Assembly: GCA_040880285.1 (NCBI GenBank)
Contig: JBBDIT010000062.1
Span: 1 to 16,285 of the forward strand
Direction: 5' to 3'
Source of the DNA: JANQJA01 sp040880285
GTDB lineage: Bacteria; Pseudomonadota; Gammaproteobacteria; Pseudomonadales; Azotimanducaceae
Length of the DNA stretch: 16,285 bases
Shown here: positions 1 to 7,304 of the stretch, piece by piece
Position numbering within the stretch: position 1 is the stretch's first letter
How the letters are laid out: each line of letters starts with the position of its first letter
Program-made: the position numbers and the translations under genes
The notes under the pieces: model-generated
Seen by the model: the letters and a program-made list of their open reading frames with translations, nothing else
Told to the model about the DNA's origin: nothing
Database searches by the model: none

Positions 1-28
1 CTACAGAACGGCGCTAACGCGCCTACAG

Positions 29-1789
29 TCAGAAGAAGTGCGCGGCGAGCAGTACGGTTGTGATGCCAACAAGCACTGTGAGGGGCGCGCCCATCTTGAC
101 AAAATCCGTGAACTGATAACCACCGGGGCTGTAAACCATGAGATTGGTCTGGTAGCCGATCGGTGTGGCGAAGCTGGCCGATGCGGCAACCATCAAGGTT
201 ACGCACAGGGCCGGTAGGCTGAGATCAGTCATTTCCGCAAGTGACACAACAATAGGAAACAGGAGAGTCGCCGCGGCGATATTGGTTATGACCGCGGTCA
301 ACGTCGCGGTAATCAGGAACACCAGGCCCAGCACGAGATAAATCTCCTGATGCGCGACAGCCTCCATCAATGCGGCCAGGCTGTCGGCTGCGCCCGATAC
401 CATCAGGGCATTACCCAGACCAATGGAGGCGCCGATGACAATCAGGATCTGCCAACTGATCTCGCGTCGGGCACCACCGGCGGAAGTACAGCGGGTCAGG
501 ACCATGGTACCGGCGGCCAGAAGTGCAGCCACCATCAGTGAGTAAATGCCACTGGTGGCAAGCCCGATCATGGCCAGGAATATGACCAGTGCAATCGGGC
601 GTTTTGCCGTATTGGGCGGGCTTGAATTCTCTACCTGGCTCACCAGCAAAAAATCCCTGGAGTTGCGGTGGTGCTCCGTGAAGTCCACGTGCGCCTCCAC
701 CAGCAACATGTCTCCAGCCTGTAGCACAATGTCGCCAATTTTTTCGTGCACGTGCTTGCCGTGACGCAATACCGCCAGAATCGCTGCGTTATAGACATTG
801 CGGAAGCGGCCATCGCGAACCGTTTTGCCGATCAGCGGACAGGCTTCTGACACAACCAGTTCAATCAACGTGTGGCTGGAACGCTGTGTGCTCAGCTTCA
901 ACACATGATCTGAGGCCAATCGCAGGCCATCAAACCGCTGCAAATCTGCCACCGACTCTACAATGCCGGCAAACAACAGCCGATCACCTACCCGCAGGAC
1001 TTCCTGTGGTGATACGGCAGGAATGGCCACATTGTCCCGGTTAATCTCGACCAGGTACAACCCCGGCAAGTGACGCAGGCCCGCCGCCTCGATAGTCTTG
1101 TCAGCCAGCGAACTGCCGTCCTCCACCAACATTTCTATAACGTATTGTTTGACGTCGTCCAGATCCTGGCTATCCTCTTCCTGTTCCGGCAATAACCAGC
1201 GTCCGAAAAATATCGTGTAGGCAACCACAAGCACGACACACGGCACGCCGATCCAGGCAATATCAAACAGGCCAAACTGTACCTCCGTGTATTGATGCAT
1301 CATGCCGCTAATGACCAGATTGGTACTGGTGCCGATCAGCGTGCAGGTACCACCGATAATCGCCGCGTAGCTAAGGGGCATCAAAAGCTTTGAGGGTGCA
1401 ATCCGGTAACGCCGACCCCAGTCGCGCACACCGGGAATCAACAGGGCGACTACCGGGGTGTTATTGACGAATGCGCTCAGGATAGCGACCGGCAACATCA
1501 GTCGTAACTGGGCAATCGCAACGGATCTACGTAATCCCAGGACAAATTGTGATATCCAGGTGACAACCCCGGTTTCGCGCAACCCGGCCACCACGACATA
1601 GAGTGCTGCAATGGTTGCAACCCCTTCATTGGAAAATCCCACCAGCGCCTGCATCGGCGTGATGACGTTAAGCGCCATTAGAATGGTCAGCGCCCCGATC
1701 AACAGGACGTCGGCGGAGATTCGTGTGAGTGCAAGGGCCATGACCGTGGCCCCGACCACGGCCAAGACTAGCATTGCATCGGGCGTCAT
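29..1789 (-). CDS. SLC13-family (DASS-type) permease with two TrkA-C domains, probable sulfate importer
   Basis: Inner-membrane anion/Na+ symporter family protein of 586 aa. An N-terminal block of hydrophobic segments carries the first family signature (SAFVNNTPVVALL near residues 105-117, then GGTCTLIGTSTNL near 146-158). Two soluble TrkA-C/RCK-C-like modules follow (about 217-290 and 308-375), and a second membrane half contains the matching motifs VITNIAAATLLFP and SFATPIGYQTNL. This split layout with cytoplasmic RCK-C domains is usual for bacterial members. The ATG has AGGAAG 4 nt upstream and lies 12 bp after the stop of the Sat-CysC gene, so the two are probably co-transcribed. The neighbour makes sulfate the best substrate guess (inference; di/tricarboxylates are alternatives in this family). 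Family call is firm, substrate is not. Confidence 0.9.
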   Translation of the reverse strand: MTPDAMLVLAVVGATVMALALTRISADVLLIGALTILMALNVITPMQALVGFSNEGVATIAALYVVVAGLRETGVVTWISQFVLGLRRSVAIAQLRLMLPVAILSAFVNNTPVVALLIPGVRDWGRRYRIAPSKLLMPLSYAAIIGGTCTLIGTSTNLVISGMMHQYTEVQFGLFDIAWIGVPCVVLVVAYTIFFGRWLLPEQEEDSQDLDDVKQYVIEMLVEDGSSLADKTIEAAGLRHLPGLYLVEINRDNVAIPAVSPQEVLRVGDRLLFAGIVESVADLQRFDGLRLASDHVLKLSTQRSSHTLIELVVSEACPLIGKTVRDGRFRNVYNAAILAVLRHGKHVHEKIGDIVLQAGDMLLVEAHVDFTEHHRNSRDFLLVSQVENSSPPNTAKRPIALVIFLAMIGLATSGIYSLMVAALLAAGTMVLTRCTSAGGARREISWQILIVIGASIGLGNALMVSGAADSLAALMEAVAHQEIYLVLGLVFLITATLTAVITNIAAATLLFPIVVSLAEMTDLSLPALCVTLMVAASASFATPIGYQTNLMVYSPGGYQFTDFVKMGAPLTVLVGITTVLLAAHFF

Positions 1790-1801
1790 CGCACTTCCTG
1801 A

Positions 1802-3436
1802 CTAAATGGTCTTGATGTAGCCGAGTTTCTCCAGCGTCAGGATGACACGCTGGGCTGCTTCTTCCGGACTGATCCCTTCCGTATCAATTCTGACTTCCGG
1901 ATATTCCGGTTCTTCATAGGGGTCACTGATGCCGGTGAATTCCTTGATGATGCCAGCACGAGCTTTGGCGTACAGGCCTTTCCGGTCACGTTGCTCACAA
2001 ATTTCCAGTGGTGTCGACACATAGACTTCGACGAAGCCGCCGACTTGCTCGACCATTTCCCGAACATCACGCCGGGTCCTGGTGTAGGGTGCAATCGGCG
2101 CGCAAATGGCCATGCCCCCATGTTTGGTGATCTGGCTTGCAACATAACCAATGCGTCGGATATTCAGGTCCCGGTGTTCTTTCGAGAACCCCAGTTCACT
2201 CGAAAGGTTTTGCCGCACGACATCGCCGTCCAACAACGTAATCGGTCTGCCGCCCATTTCCATCATCTTTACGAGCACCGCATTGGCGATGGAAGATTTA
2301 CCGGAACCGGACAGGCCAGTAAAAAAGATGGTGACGCCTTGCTCTGAACAGGGTCGATATATTTTGCCCAGTTCTGACACGATTTCTGGCCAGGTATACC
2401 AGTCCGGGACGGCAAGATGTGACCGCAGGCGCCCGGCAAATTCCTCCGTCGTCAGTTCGTTCACCAGTTCGCCGTCAGCGACGGTAGCACGCTCCACATA
2501 ACCACCGCGACGCGCCGAATACACCATGCGTTCATTGAATACGAGTTCGATACCAAGCTTCTGGTTGTAGGCGGATAGCGCTTCTTGCACCTGGCTGTAG
2601 TTCATCCCGGTTTCGGCCATGGCGCAATAACCACGGTCAACCATATAGTGGGTGCAACCCAGGTTCTTCAGTACCAGTGCATGCAACAGCGCATCATCGA
2701 GACCCGCGCAACGTGAATACAGCGGCAAAATAGCAAGGTCGGTGGTCTGGCCAGGAAAATGATCCAGCACCTGCTCGTAACAATGTACCTGCGCATAGTG
2801 CAGCGCATCTTCCGGCTGGACGGCGCCCACCGCCGGGTTCAGCAGCAGGTTGGCTTCGATCTTGCGCGATGCATTGTAGGTTTCATTCACTTCACGCTGA
2901 TGCAAAGGCTGGCGCGTGGCGTAACCAAGGACCTTGCGCCATCCCAGCTTGTCAAACTGGCGGCGCAGTTCTCTCGGTGACAGGCGCCGGCGCTTGAAAT
3001 CATGATGCGCCGGTGCCTCGATCCCTTGCAGTCGACCGCCAATACAGACCGGGTTTGAACCAGCGTTACGTTCTGCGTCTGACGCAATGGCCGAGGCCGG
3101 GAATTTATCGGCAATGGTTATCACGGCGACCAATACGCCTTCCTGGTCCCGAAGCGCCAATGGGTCGCCGATCTCGAGTGCACCAGCACAGGCCTCAGAA
3201 ACGTCAAGGTAGACAGGCAGGGGCCAGAAGTGATCCTGCCAGCGCTTCTTGTCCTGGACCGAACGGCACTCATCGCCGGTCATAAAACCATCGAGGGGCG
3301 CAAACGCGCCGTTCAACAACAGTTCAGTATCACAAGCCTGGCGAGGCGTCAGATCCCAGGATGGCAGCTCCCGGCTTTGCGCTATCAGTCGGTCCAACGG
3401 GTCGCCTGACACATACAGGTCATGATCTTGCATCAT
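1802..3436 (-). CDS. Fused ATP sulfurylase-like / APS kinase (Sat-CysC)
   Basis: Bifunctional-type sulfate activation protein of 544 aa. Residues ~1-360 match the PUA-like and catalytic parts of ATP sulfurylase; ~365-544 are an APS kinase that makes PAPS from APS. The kinase half looks intact: P-loop GLSGSGKSS (374-382), DGDVVRQNLSSELGFS, NIRRIG, KGLYAKARAG and FTGISDPYEEP. The sulfurylase half is unusual: the family's RNPxHxxH motif reads TRQPLHQRE (174-182), so the second histidine is Glu182, and the GRDHAG loop reads VDRGYCA (266-272). Two consecutive ATGs open the gene with AGGA 7-8 nt upstream, inside the stop region of an epimerase remnant. The SLC13 permease follows 12 bp later. It probably feeds sulfate activation, perhaps for a sulfated polysaccharide. 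APS-forming activity is doubtful from the motifs alone. Confidence 0.9.
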   Translation of the reverse strand: MMQDHDLYVSGDPLDRLIAQSRELPSWDLTPRQACDTELLLNGAFAPLDGFMTGDECRSVQDKKRWQDHFWPLPVYLDVSEACAGALEIGDPLALRDQEGVLVAVITIADKFPASAIASDAERNAGSNPVCIGGRLQGIEAPAHHDFKRRRLSPRELRRQFDKLGWRKVLGYATRQPLHQREVNETYNASRKIEANLLLNPAVGAVQPEDALHYAQVHCYEQVLDHFPGQTTDLAILPLYSRCAGLDDALLHALVLKNLGCTHYMVDRGYCAMAETGMNYSQVQEALSAYNQKLGIELVFNERMVYSARRGGYVERATVADGELVNELTTEEFAGRLRSHLAVPDWYTWPEIVSELGKIYRPCSEQGVTIFFTGLSGSGKSSIANAVLVKMMEMGGRPITLLDGDVVRQNLSSELGFSKEHRDLNIRRIGYVASQITKHGGMAICAPIAPYTRTRRDVREMVEQVGGFVEVYVSTPLEICEQRDRKGLYAKARAGIIKEFTGISDPYEEPEYPEVRIDTEGISPEEAAQRVILTLEKLGYIKTI

Positions 3437-3443
3437 TCAAGTC

Positions 3444-3515
3444 CTACCTTATTCCATAGTAATCACGATACCAGGCTACAAACTGCCTGACGCCGTCTTC
3501 CAGCGATGTCGCCAG
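3444..3515 (-). pseudogene. 3' remnant of a UDP-glucuronate epimerase-like gene
   Basis: The short gap between ugd and sat-cysC translates on the minus strand to ATSLEDGVRQFVAWYRDYY, then GIR and a TAG stop (3444-3446). This is the typical C-terminal tail of CapI/LspL-type UDP-glucuronate 4-epimerases and related SDR nucleotide-sugar epimerases (family knowledge from memory). The rest of the gene (~300 codons) is absent. The last codons lead straight into the Shine-Dalgarno and start of sat-cysC, so the native downstream junction is kept. Ugd itself ends YIGVGR plus seven extra residues SSDLLEG. SSDL resembles the SDL that precedes this tail in epimerases, so the deletion may have fused the end of ugd to the epimerase in a shifted frame (inference). 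Confidence 0.75.
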
Positions 3516-3517
3516 GA

Positions 3518-4864
3518 TTACCCTTCGAGCAAATCGGAACTTCGACCGACGCCGATATAGGTCAGCCCGAAGTTGGCGACTCGTGCCGGTTCATAAATAT
3601 TGCGGCCGTCGAATATGATGCGGTCAGCCAATTCCTGCGCGAGTCGCGCAAAGTCGGGTTGCCGGAACTCCTTCCACTCGGTCAGGATAATCAATGCATT
3701 GGCGTCGGCAACCGCCTGTTCCGCGGAATCAACGAACAAAAGCCGCGATGAGTCTGTATCCACCAGTGCTGCTTTCATTGACTCGATCGCGGCGGGGTCA
3801 TAGGCCTTGATGCTGGCGCCTGCGGCCATCAGCAATTCGATCATGGTCAGTGCCGGCGCCTCACGCACATCGTCAGTTTCCGGTTTGAACGCAAGCCCCC
3901 AAATGGCAAATGTCAGACCGTTCAGGTCCTTGCCGAATCGATCTTCAATCTTGCGCATCAATAGCGACTTCTGTTGCCGGTTGCGCGCCTCGATCGCCTG
4001 GAACAGTGGCGTTTCAATCCCTGCCTCTTTCGCCATGGATATCAGCGCCCTGACGTCCTTTGGAAAACAGGAGCCACCATAGCCGACGCCAGGATAGATA
4101 AAGGAGTAACCGATGCGCTGGTCCGCCCCTATGCCCCGGCGCACATTTTCCACATCCACGCCATAGTGTTCGCACATGGCGGCGATTTCATTCATAAAGG
4201 ATATCCTGGCCGCCAACATGGCATTGGCGGCGTACTTGGTCATTTCGGCGTCGCGCACGCCCATAAACTGCAGCTTGTCATGATGACGGGAGAATGGCGC
4301 GTACAGTTCACGCATCAGCCGGCGGCTGGTTTCCTCCAGGGTGCCGATCACGATTCGATCCGGTGACATAAAGTCACTGATGGCGGCACCTTCCTTGAGA
4401 AATTCAGGATTGCTGACCACGTCGAAGGCAAGGTCGAGGCCGCGTTGGTCCAGCTGTTCTTGTACCGTCGCCCGGACCCGGTCAGCAGTACCAATTGGCA
4501 CCGTCGATTTATCCACGATCACCGTGGGCGATTGCAGATTGCGGCCAATCTCCCGGGCAACGGCGATTACATGTTGTAAATCGGCACTACCGTCCTCGTT
4601 TGGCGGCGTGCCGACGGCGATTAAAACCACATCGGATTCATTGAGACAATCGCCCAGCCGGTGGGTAAAGGTGAGGCGACCGGCCGGGACGTTCGTTTCA
4701 ATCAACGCCTCCAGGCCCGGCTCATGAATCGGGACGATACCCTGCCTTAATTGTTCCAGTTTTCGCGCATCGATATCGACACAGGTGACGTGGTTGCCCA
4801 TCTCGGCAAAACAAGCACCGGTGACCAGGCCGACGTATCCGGTTCCAACAATCGTAATTCGCAC
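3518..4864 (-). CDS. ugd: UDP-glucose 6-dehydrogenase
   Basis: Cytoplasmic NAD-dependent enzyme that oxidises UDP-glucose to UDP-glucuronate, 448 aa, usual for the family. An N-terminal Rossmann motif GTGYVG is at residues 7-12; the conserved VGTPP, NPEFLKEG (152-159) and the catalytic-cysteine motif GYGGSCFPKD (261-270, Cys266) are all present, as are GLAFKPETDDVRE and the C-terminal Rossmann-like domain. The start is GTG, supported by AGGAG with a 5-nt spacer, 14 bp after the galU stop, giving an enzymatic series manC-galU-ugd. The product would have fed the lost downstream epimerase. The C-terminus carries about seven residues beyond the usual YxGIGR-like end, possibly acquired when the neighbouring gene was deleted. 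The call is secure. Confidence 0.97.
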   Translation of the reverse strand: MRITIVGTGYVGLVTGACFAEMGNHVTCVDIDARKLEQLRQGIVPIHEPGLEALIETNVPAGRLTFTHRLGDCLNESDVVLIAVGTPPNEDGSADLQHVIAVAREIGRNLQSPTVIVDKSTVPIGTADRVRATVQEQLDQRGLDLAFDVVSNPEFLKEGAAISDFMSPDRIVIGTLEETSRRLMRELYAPFSRHHDKLQFMGVRDAEMTKYAANAMLAARISFMNEIAAMCEHYGVDVENVRRGIGADQRIGYSFIYPGVGYGGSCFPKDVRALISMAKEAGIETPLFQAIEARNRQQKSLLMRKIEDRFGKDLNGLTFAIWGLAFKPETDDVREAPALTMIELLMAAGASIKAYDPAAIESMKAALVDTDSSRLLFVDSAEQAVADANALIILTEWKEFRQPDFARLAQELADRIIFDGRNIYEPARVANFGLTYIGVGRSSDLLEG

Positions 4865-4878
4865 GCTTTCTCCTGACG

Positions 4879-5727
4879 CTATTTACCGTTTTGGTTACAG
4901 TTTTTGGTGTAGTGCTCATGGTAGACGTAGTTGGTGGCCTCAACGAAGCCTTCAATGCTGCCGCAGTCGAATCTTCGGCCCTTGAACTTGTAAGCGAGCA
5001 CGCGACGGTGCTGCGCCTGTGTGGCGATGGCATCGGTAATCTGGATCTCACCGCCGCGCCCGGCTGGTGTGCCGCGCAGGATATCGAAAATATCCGGCGT
5101 CAGGATATAACGGCCAATGATGGCAAGGTTCGACGGCGCGTCTTCCGGTGCCGGCTTCTCGACCATTTCCGTGACGCGAAACACCCCGTCTTCAATTTCG
5201 TCACCGGCAATCACGCCGTAGTTTTGGGTCTGGTCACGGGGCACTTCTTCGATCGCAACGATCGGACACTCGAAGCGGTTATAGAGTGCCACCATCTGTG
5301 CCAGCACGCCGATATCGTCGGGATTAACGCACAGGTCGTCCGCCAACAAGACGGCAAAGGCTTCATCACCAATCAGATTTTCCCCGGTCAGGATGGCATG
5401 GCCCAGGCCTTTCATTTCGACCTGGCGCGTATAGGAAAACGTACATTTATCGATGATGTCGCGGATCTCTTCCAGCAAACCTTCTTTGCTACTGCCGGAG
5501 ATCTGGTGCTCGAGTTCGTAGGAAATATCGAAGTGATCCTCGATTGCGCGCTTGCCACGCCCGGAGATAAAACCGACTTGATTCAGCCCCGCCTCGATGG
5601 CTTCTTCTACCCCATACTGGATCAAGGGCTTGTTGACGATCGGCAACATTTCTTTCGGCATGGCCTTGGTGGCGGGCAAAAACCGCGTACCGTATCCAGC
5701 CGCGGGGAACAGGCATTTTCTCAACAT
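4879..5727 (-). CDS. galU: UTP--glucose-1-phosphate uridylyltransferase
   Basis: Makes UDP-glucose from UTP and glucose-1-phosphate in the cytoplasm, the substrate of Ugd encoded next door. 282 aa, close to the family norm. The nucleotidyltransferase signature is at the N-terminus (FPAAGYGTRFLPATKAMPKEMLP, residues 7-29), followed by ADDLC (UTP/metal binding), the VEKP motif and the late KGRRFDCGS segment. The ATG has GAGA about 6 nt upstream. The gene lies 14 bp before ugd and 89 bp after manC; the latter gap holds a 13-bp tandem repeat. A long plus-strand reading frame across this gene is a codon-bias shadow. No oddities in the protein. Confidence 0.97.
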   Translation of the reverse strand: MLRKCLFPAAGYGTRFLPATKAMPKEMLPIVNKPLIQYGVEEAIEAGLNQVGFISGRGKRAIEDHFDISYELEHQISGSSKEGLLEEIRDIIDKCTFSYTRQVEMKGLGHAILTGENLIGDEAFAVLLADDLCVNPDDIGVLAQMVALYNRFECPIVAIEEVPRDQTQNYGVIAGDEIEDGVFRVTEMVEKPAPEDAPSNLAIIGRYILTPDIFDILRGTPAGRGGEIQITDAIATQAQHRRVLAYKFKGRRFDCGSIEGFVEATNYVYHEHYTKNCNQNGK

Positions 5728-5771
5728 AAAATTCTCAACGTGGGCTACTGGTTATTGTTTGCAGTCAGTGT

Positions 5772-5823
5772 TTCTGGTTATTTCTTCTGGTTATTTCTTC
5801 TCGTTATTCGTTCTGGTTATTCC
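5772..5823. repeat. 13-bp tandem repeat, four copies, spanning the manC stop codon
   Basis: Four end-to-end copies of TTCTGGTTATTTC (plus strand) occupy 5772-5784, 5785-5797, 5798-5810 and 5811-5823. The first two are identical; the third and fourth differ by 2 and 1 bases. A further partial unit TTCTC follows, and a degenerate match (CTGGTTATTG) lies just upstream near 5748. The last copy includes the manC TAA (5817-5819), so the array begins inside the gene end and continues into the manC-galU gap. The unit is not a multiple of three, so copy-number change alters the spacer and not the protein. Confidence 0.9.
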
Positions 5824-7304
5824 TTCTCGACAGTACGACCGTATTGATCGTCGAGGCGCACGATATCGTCCTCGCCAAGATAGTCACCGGACTGGACCTC
5901 GATAATTTCAAGTGGCAAGTCGGTCGGGTTTGCCAGGCGATGAACGGCGCCCAGGGGGATAAATGTCGACTCGTTGGCATTCAACAGGAACACCTCATCA
6001 TCGCGGGTGACCTCGGCTGTGCCGGTCACCACAACCCAGTGTTCGGCCCGGTGGGCATGTTTTTGCAAGGACAATTTGGCGCCAGGATTAACGCAGATGC
6101 GTTTTACCTGAAATCGCGGGCCAGCATCGACGCCCTCATAGGAGCCCCAGGGCCGGAATACCTTGCGGTGGGTTAATCGCTCCTCGCGCTCGCAGGTCTT
6201 GAGGTTGGCCACCAGCTTTTTGACGTGCTGCGAGTCCTTCTGTGAAGCGATCATCACCGCATCAGCCGTTTCCACGATTACAAGATCGGACACGCCAATG
6301 GCGGAAACGAGTCGATGTTCGGCGCGGATATAACTTCCCGTCACATCTTCGACGATCACATCACCGCGCAGGGCATTGTGGTTCTCATCGCGTTCACTGA
6401 CCTGCCAGAGGGCATCCCAGGATCCGATATCACTCCAACCGGCGTCGAGGGGTATCACCACCGCATGGTGGGTCTTTTCCATGACCGCGTAGTCGATGGA
6501 GTCCGCTGGACAGCTACAGAACGCCTCTTCATCCATACGAATAAAGTCCTGGTCGACCGTCATGTTCGTCGCGCTGGCGGCAGCGGCCGCCCGAATGTCC
6601 GGCCGGAACCGCGCCAGCTCTTCGAGGTATCGCGACGCCTTGAATACAAACATGCCGCTGTTCCAATAGTAGTCTCCGGCCTTGATATAACCTTCTGCTG
6701 TCGCCTGGTCCGGCTTTTCCACGAACTGCTGGACCACAAACCCGTTGCCAGGGTTATCGTCCACACCCTTGCTCACACCCTTGCTCACACCCTTGCCCAC
6801 TTTCTGCCCGGCCTTGATGTAGCCATAGCCGGTTTCTGCCTGGGTCGGCACGACACCGAAGGTGACCATGTAACCTTGTTCGGCCAGTTCAACGGCAGCA
6901 TCGAGCGCGGCGCGGAATTTTTCGATCTGGGTAATGACATGATCAGACGGCAGCACCACGAGAATGGCGTCCTCGCCCTTGGCCAGACAATGTTCCGCCG
7001 CCACGGCCACCGCCGGCGCGGTGTTACGACCTTCAGGTTCCAGCATGATGCCGGCACTGGCCAGGTCTATGGCTCGCAATTGCTCTGCTACCATAAATCG
7101 ATGGTTTTCATTACAGACCAGCAGGGGTGGAGCAGCCGCGTGCATCCTGATTACGGTATCCTGCAGCAGGGAGTGATCCCCCACCAGGGATAACAGCTGT
7201 TTCGGATACATTTCACGCGAAAGCGGCCAGAGCCGGGTACCGGCGCCGCCGCAAAGAATGACTGGTTGCACCGTCAATGACTTTGATCGTTCTGGTTCTG
7301 TCAA
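5817..7304 (-). CDS. manC: Mannose-1-phosphate guanylyltransferase / mannose-6-phosphate isomerase (type II)
   Basis: Bifunctional enzyme giving GDP-mannose for polysaccharide synthesis, 495 aa. The nucleotidyltransferase domain opens with ILCGGAGTRLWPLSRE and YPKQLL (residues ~16-38), with PEGRNTAPA, LPSDH and FVEKPD further on. The C-terminal cupin isomerase domain has FRPWGSYEGVD, FQVKRI and LSLQKHAHRAEHW. The best start is TTG, with GGGGAG 4 nt upstream and a TATAAT box behind it; no ATG lies at the right place. Odd: a loop just before FVEKPD contains an in-frame 12-bp tandem repeat encoding KGVS units (about residues 171-181), which canonical ManC proteins lack. The gene is first of the minus-strand manC-galU-ugd-sat/cysC-permease series. 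Confidence 0.95.
   Translation of the reverse strand: MTEPERSKSLTVQPVILCGGAGTRLWPLSREMYPKQLLSLVGDHSLLQDTVIRMHAAAPPLLVCNENHRFMVAEQLRAIDLASAGIMLEPEGRNTAPAVAVAAEHCLAKGEDAILVVLPSDHVITQIEKFRAALDAAVELAEQGYMVTFGVVPTQAETGYGYIKAGQKVGKGVSKGVSKGVDDNPGNGFVVQQFVEKPDQATAEGYIKAGDYYWNSGMFVFKASRYLEELARFRPDIRAAAAASATNMTVDQDFIRMDEEAFCSCPADSIDYAVMEKTHHAVVIPLDAGWSDIGSWDALWQVSERDENHNALRGDVIVEDVTGSYIRAEHRLVSAIGVSDLVIVETADAVMIASQKDSQHVKKLVANLKTCEREERLTHRKVFRPWGSYEGVDAGPRFQVKRICVNPGAKLSLQKHAHRAEHWVVVTGTAEVTRDDEVFLLNANESTFIPLGAVHRLANPTDLPLEIIEVQSGDYLGEDDIVRLDDQYGRTVEKE
6762..6797. repeat. In-frame 12-bp tandem repeat inside manC
   Basis: Three consecutive copies of CACACCCTTGCT (plus strand; third copy ends CC) lie at 6762-6773, 6774-6785 and 6786-6797. 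On the coding strand they read as KGV-S units in a surface-loop position just ahead of the FVEKPD motif of ManC. The unit length is a multiple of three, so gain or loss of copies would keep the frame and only change loop length. Confidence 0.9.

Noticed and set aside
10..23. Hairpin GGCGC-TAAC-GCGCC just after the permease stop, considered as a terminator
   Set aside because: Short stem and no T-run on the minus strand; the window edge prevents seeing what follows.
5772..5823. Tandem array considered as a CRISPR
   Set aside because: 13-bp units are contiguous with no spacers.
4891..5847. Long plus-strand open frame (318 codons) opposite galU
   Set aside because: It lies wholly antisense to a clear galU, its product has no family features, and it exists because of codon bias in the opposite gene.
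6315..7193. 292-codon plus-strand open frame opposite manC
   Set aside because: Antisense to a well-supported manC; histidine/valine-rich, repeat-derived composition (THTLAHTLAH) mirrors the manC repeat.
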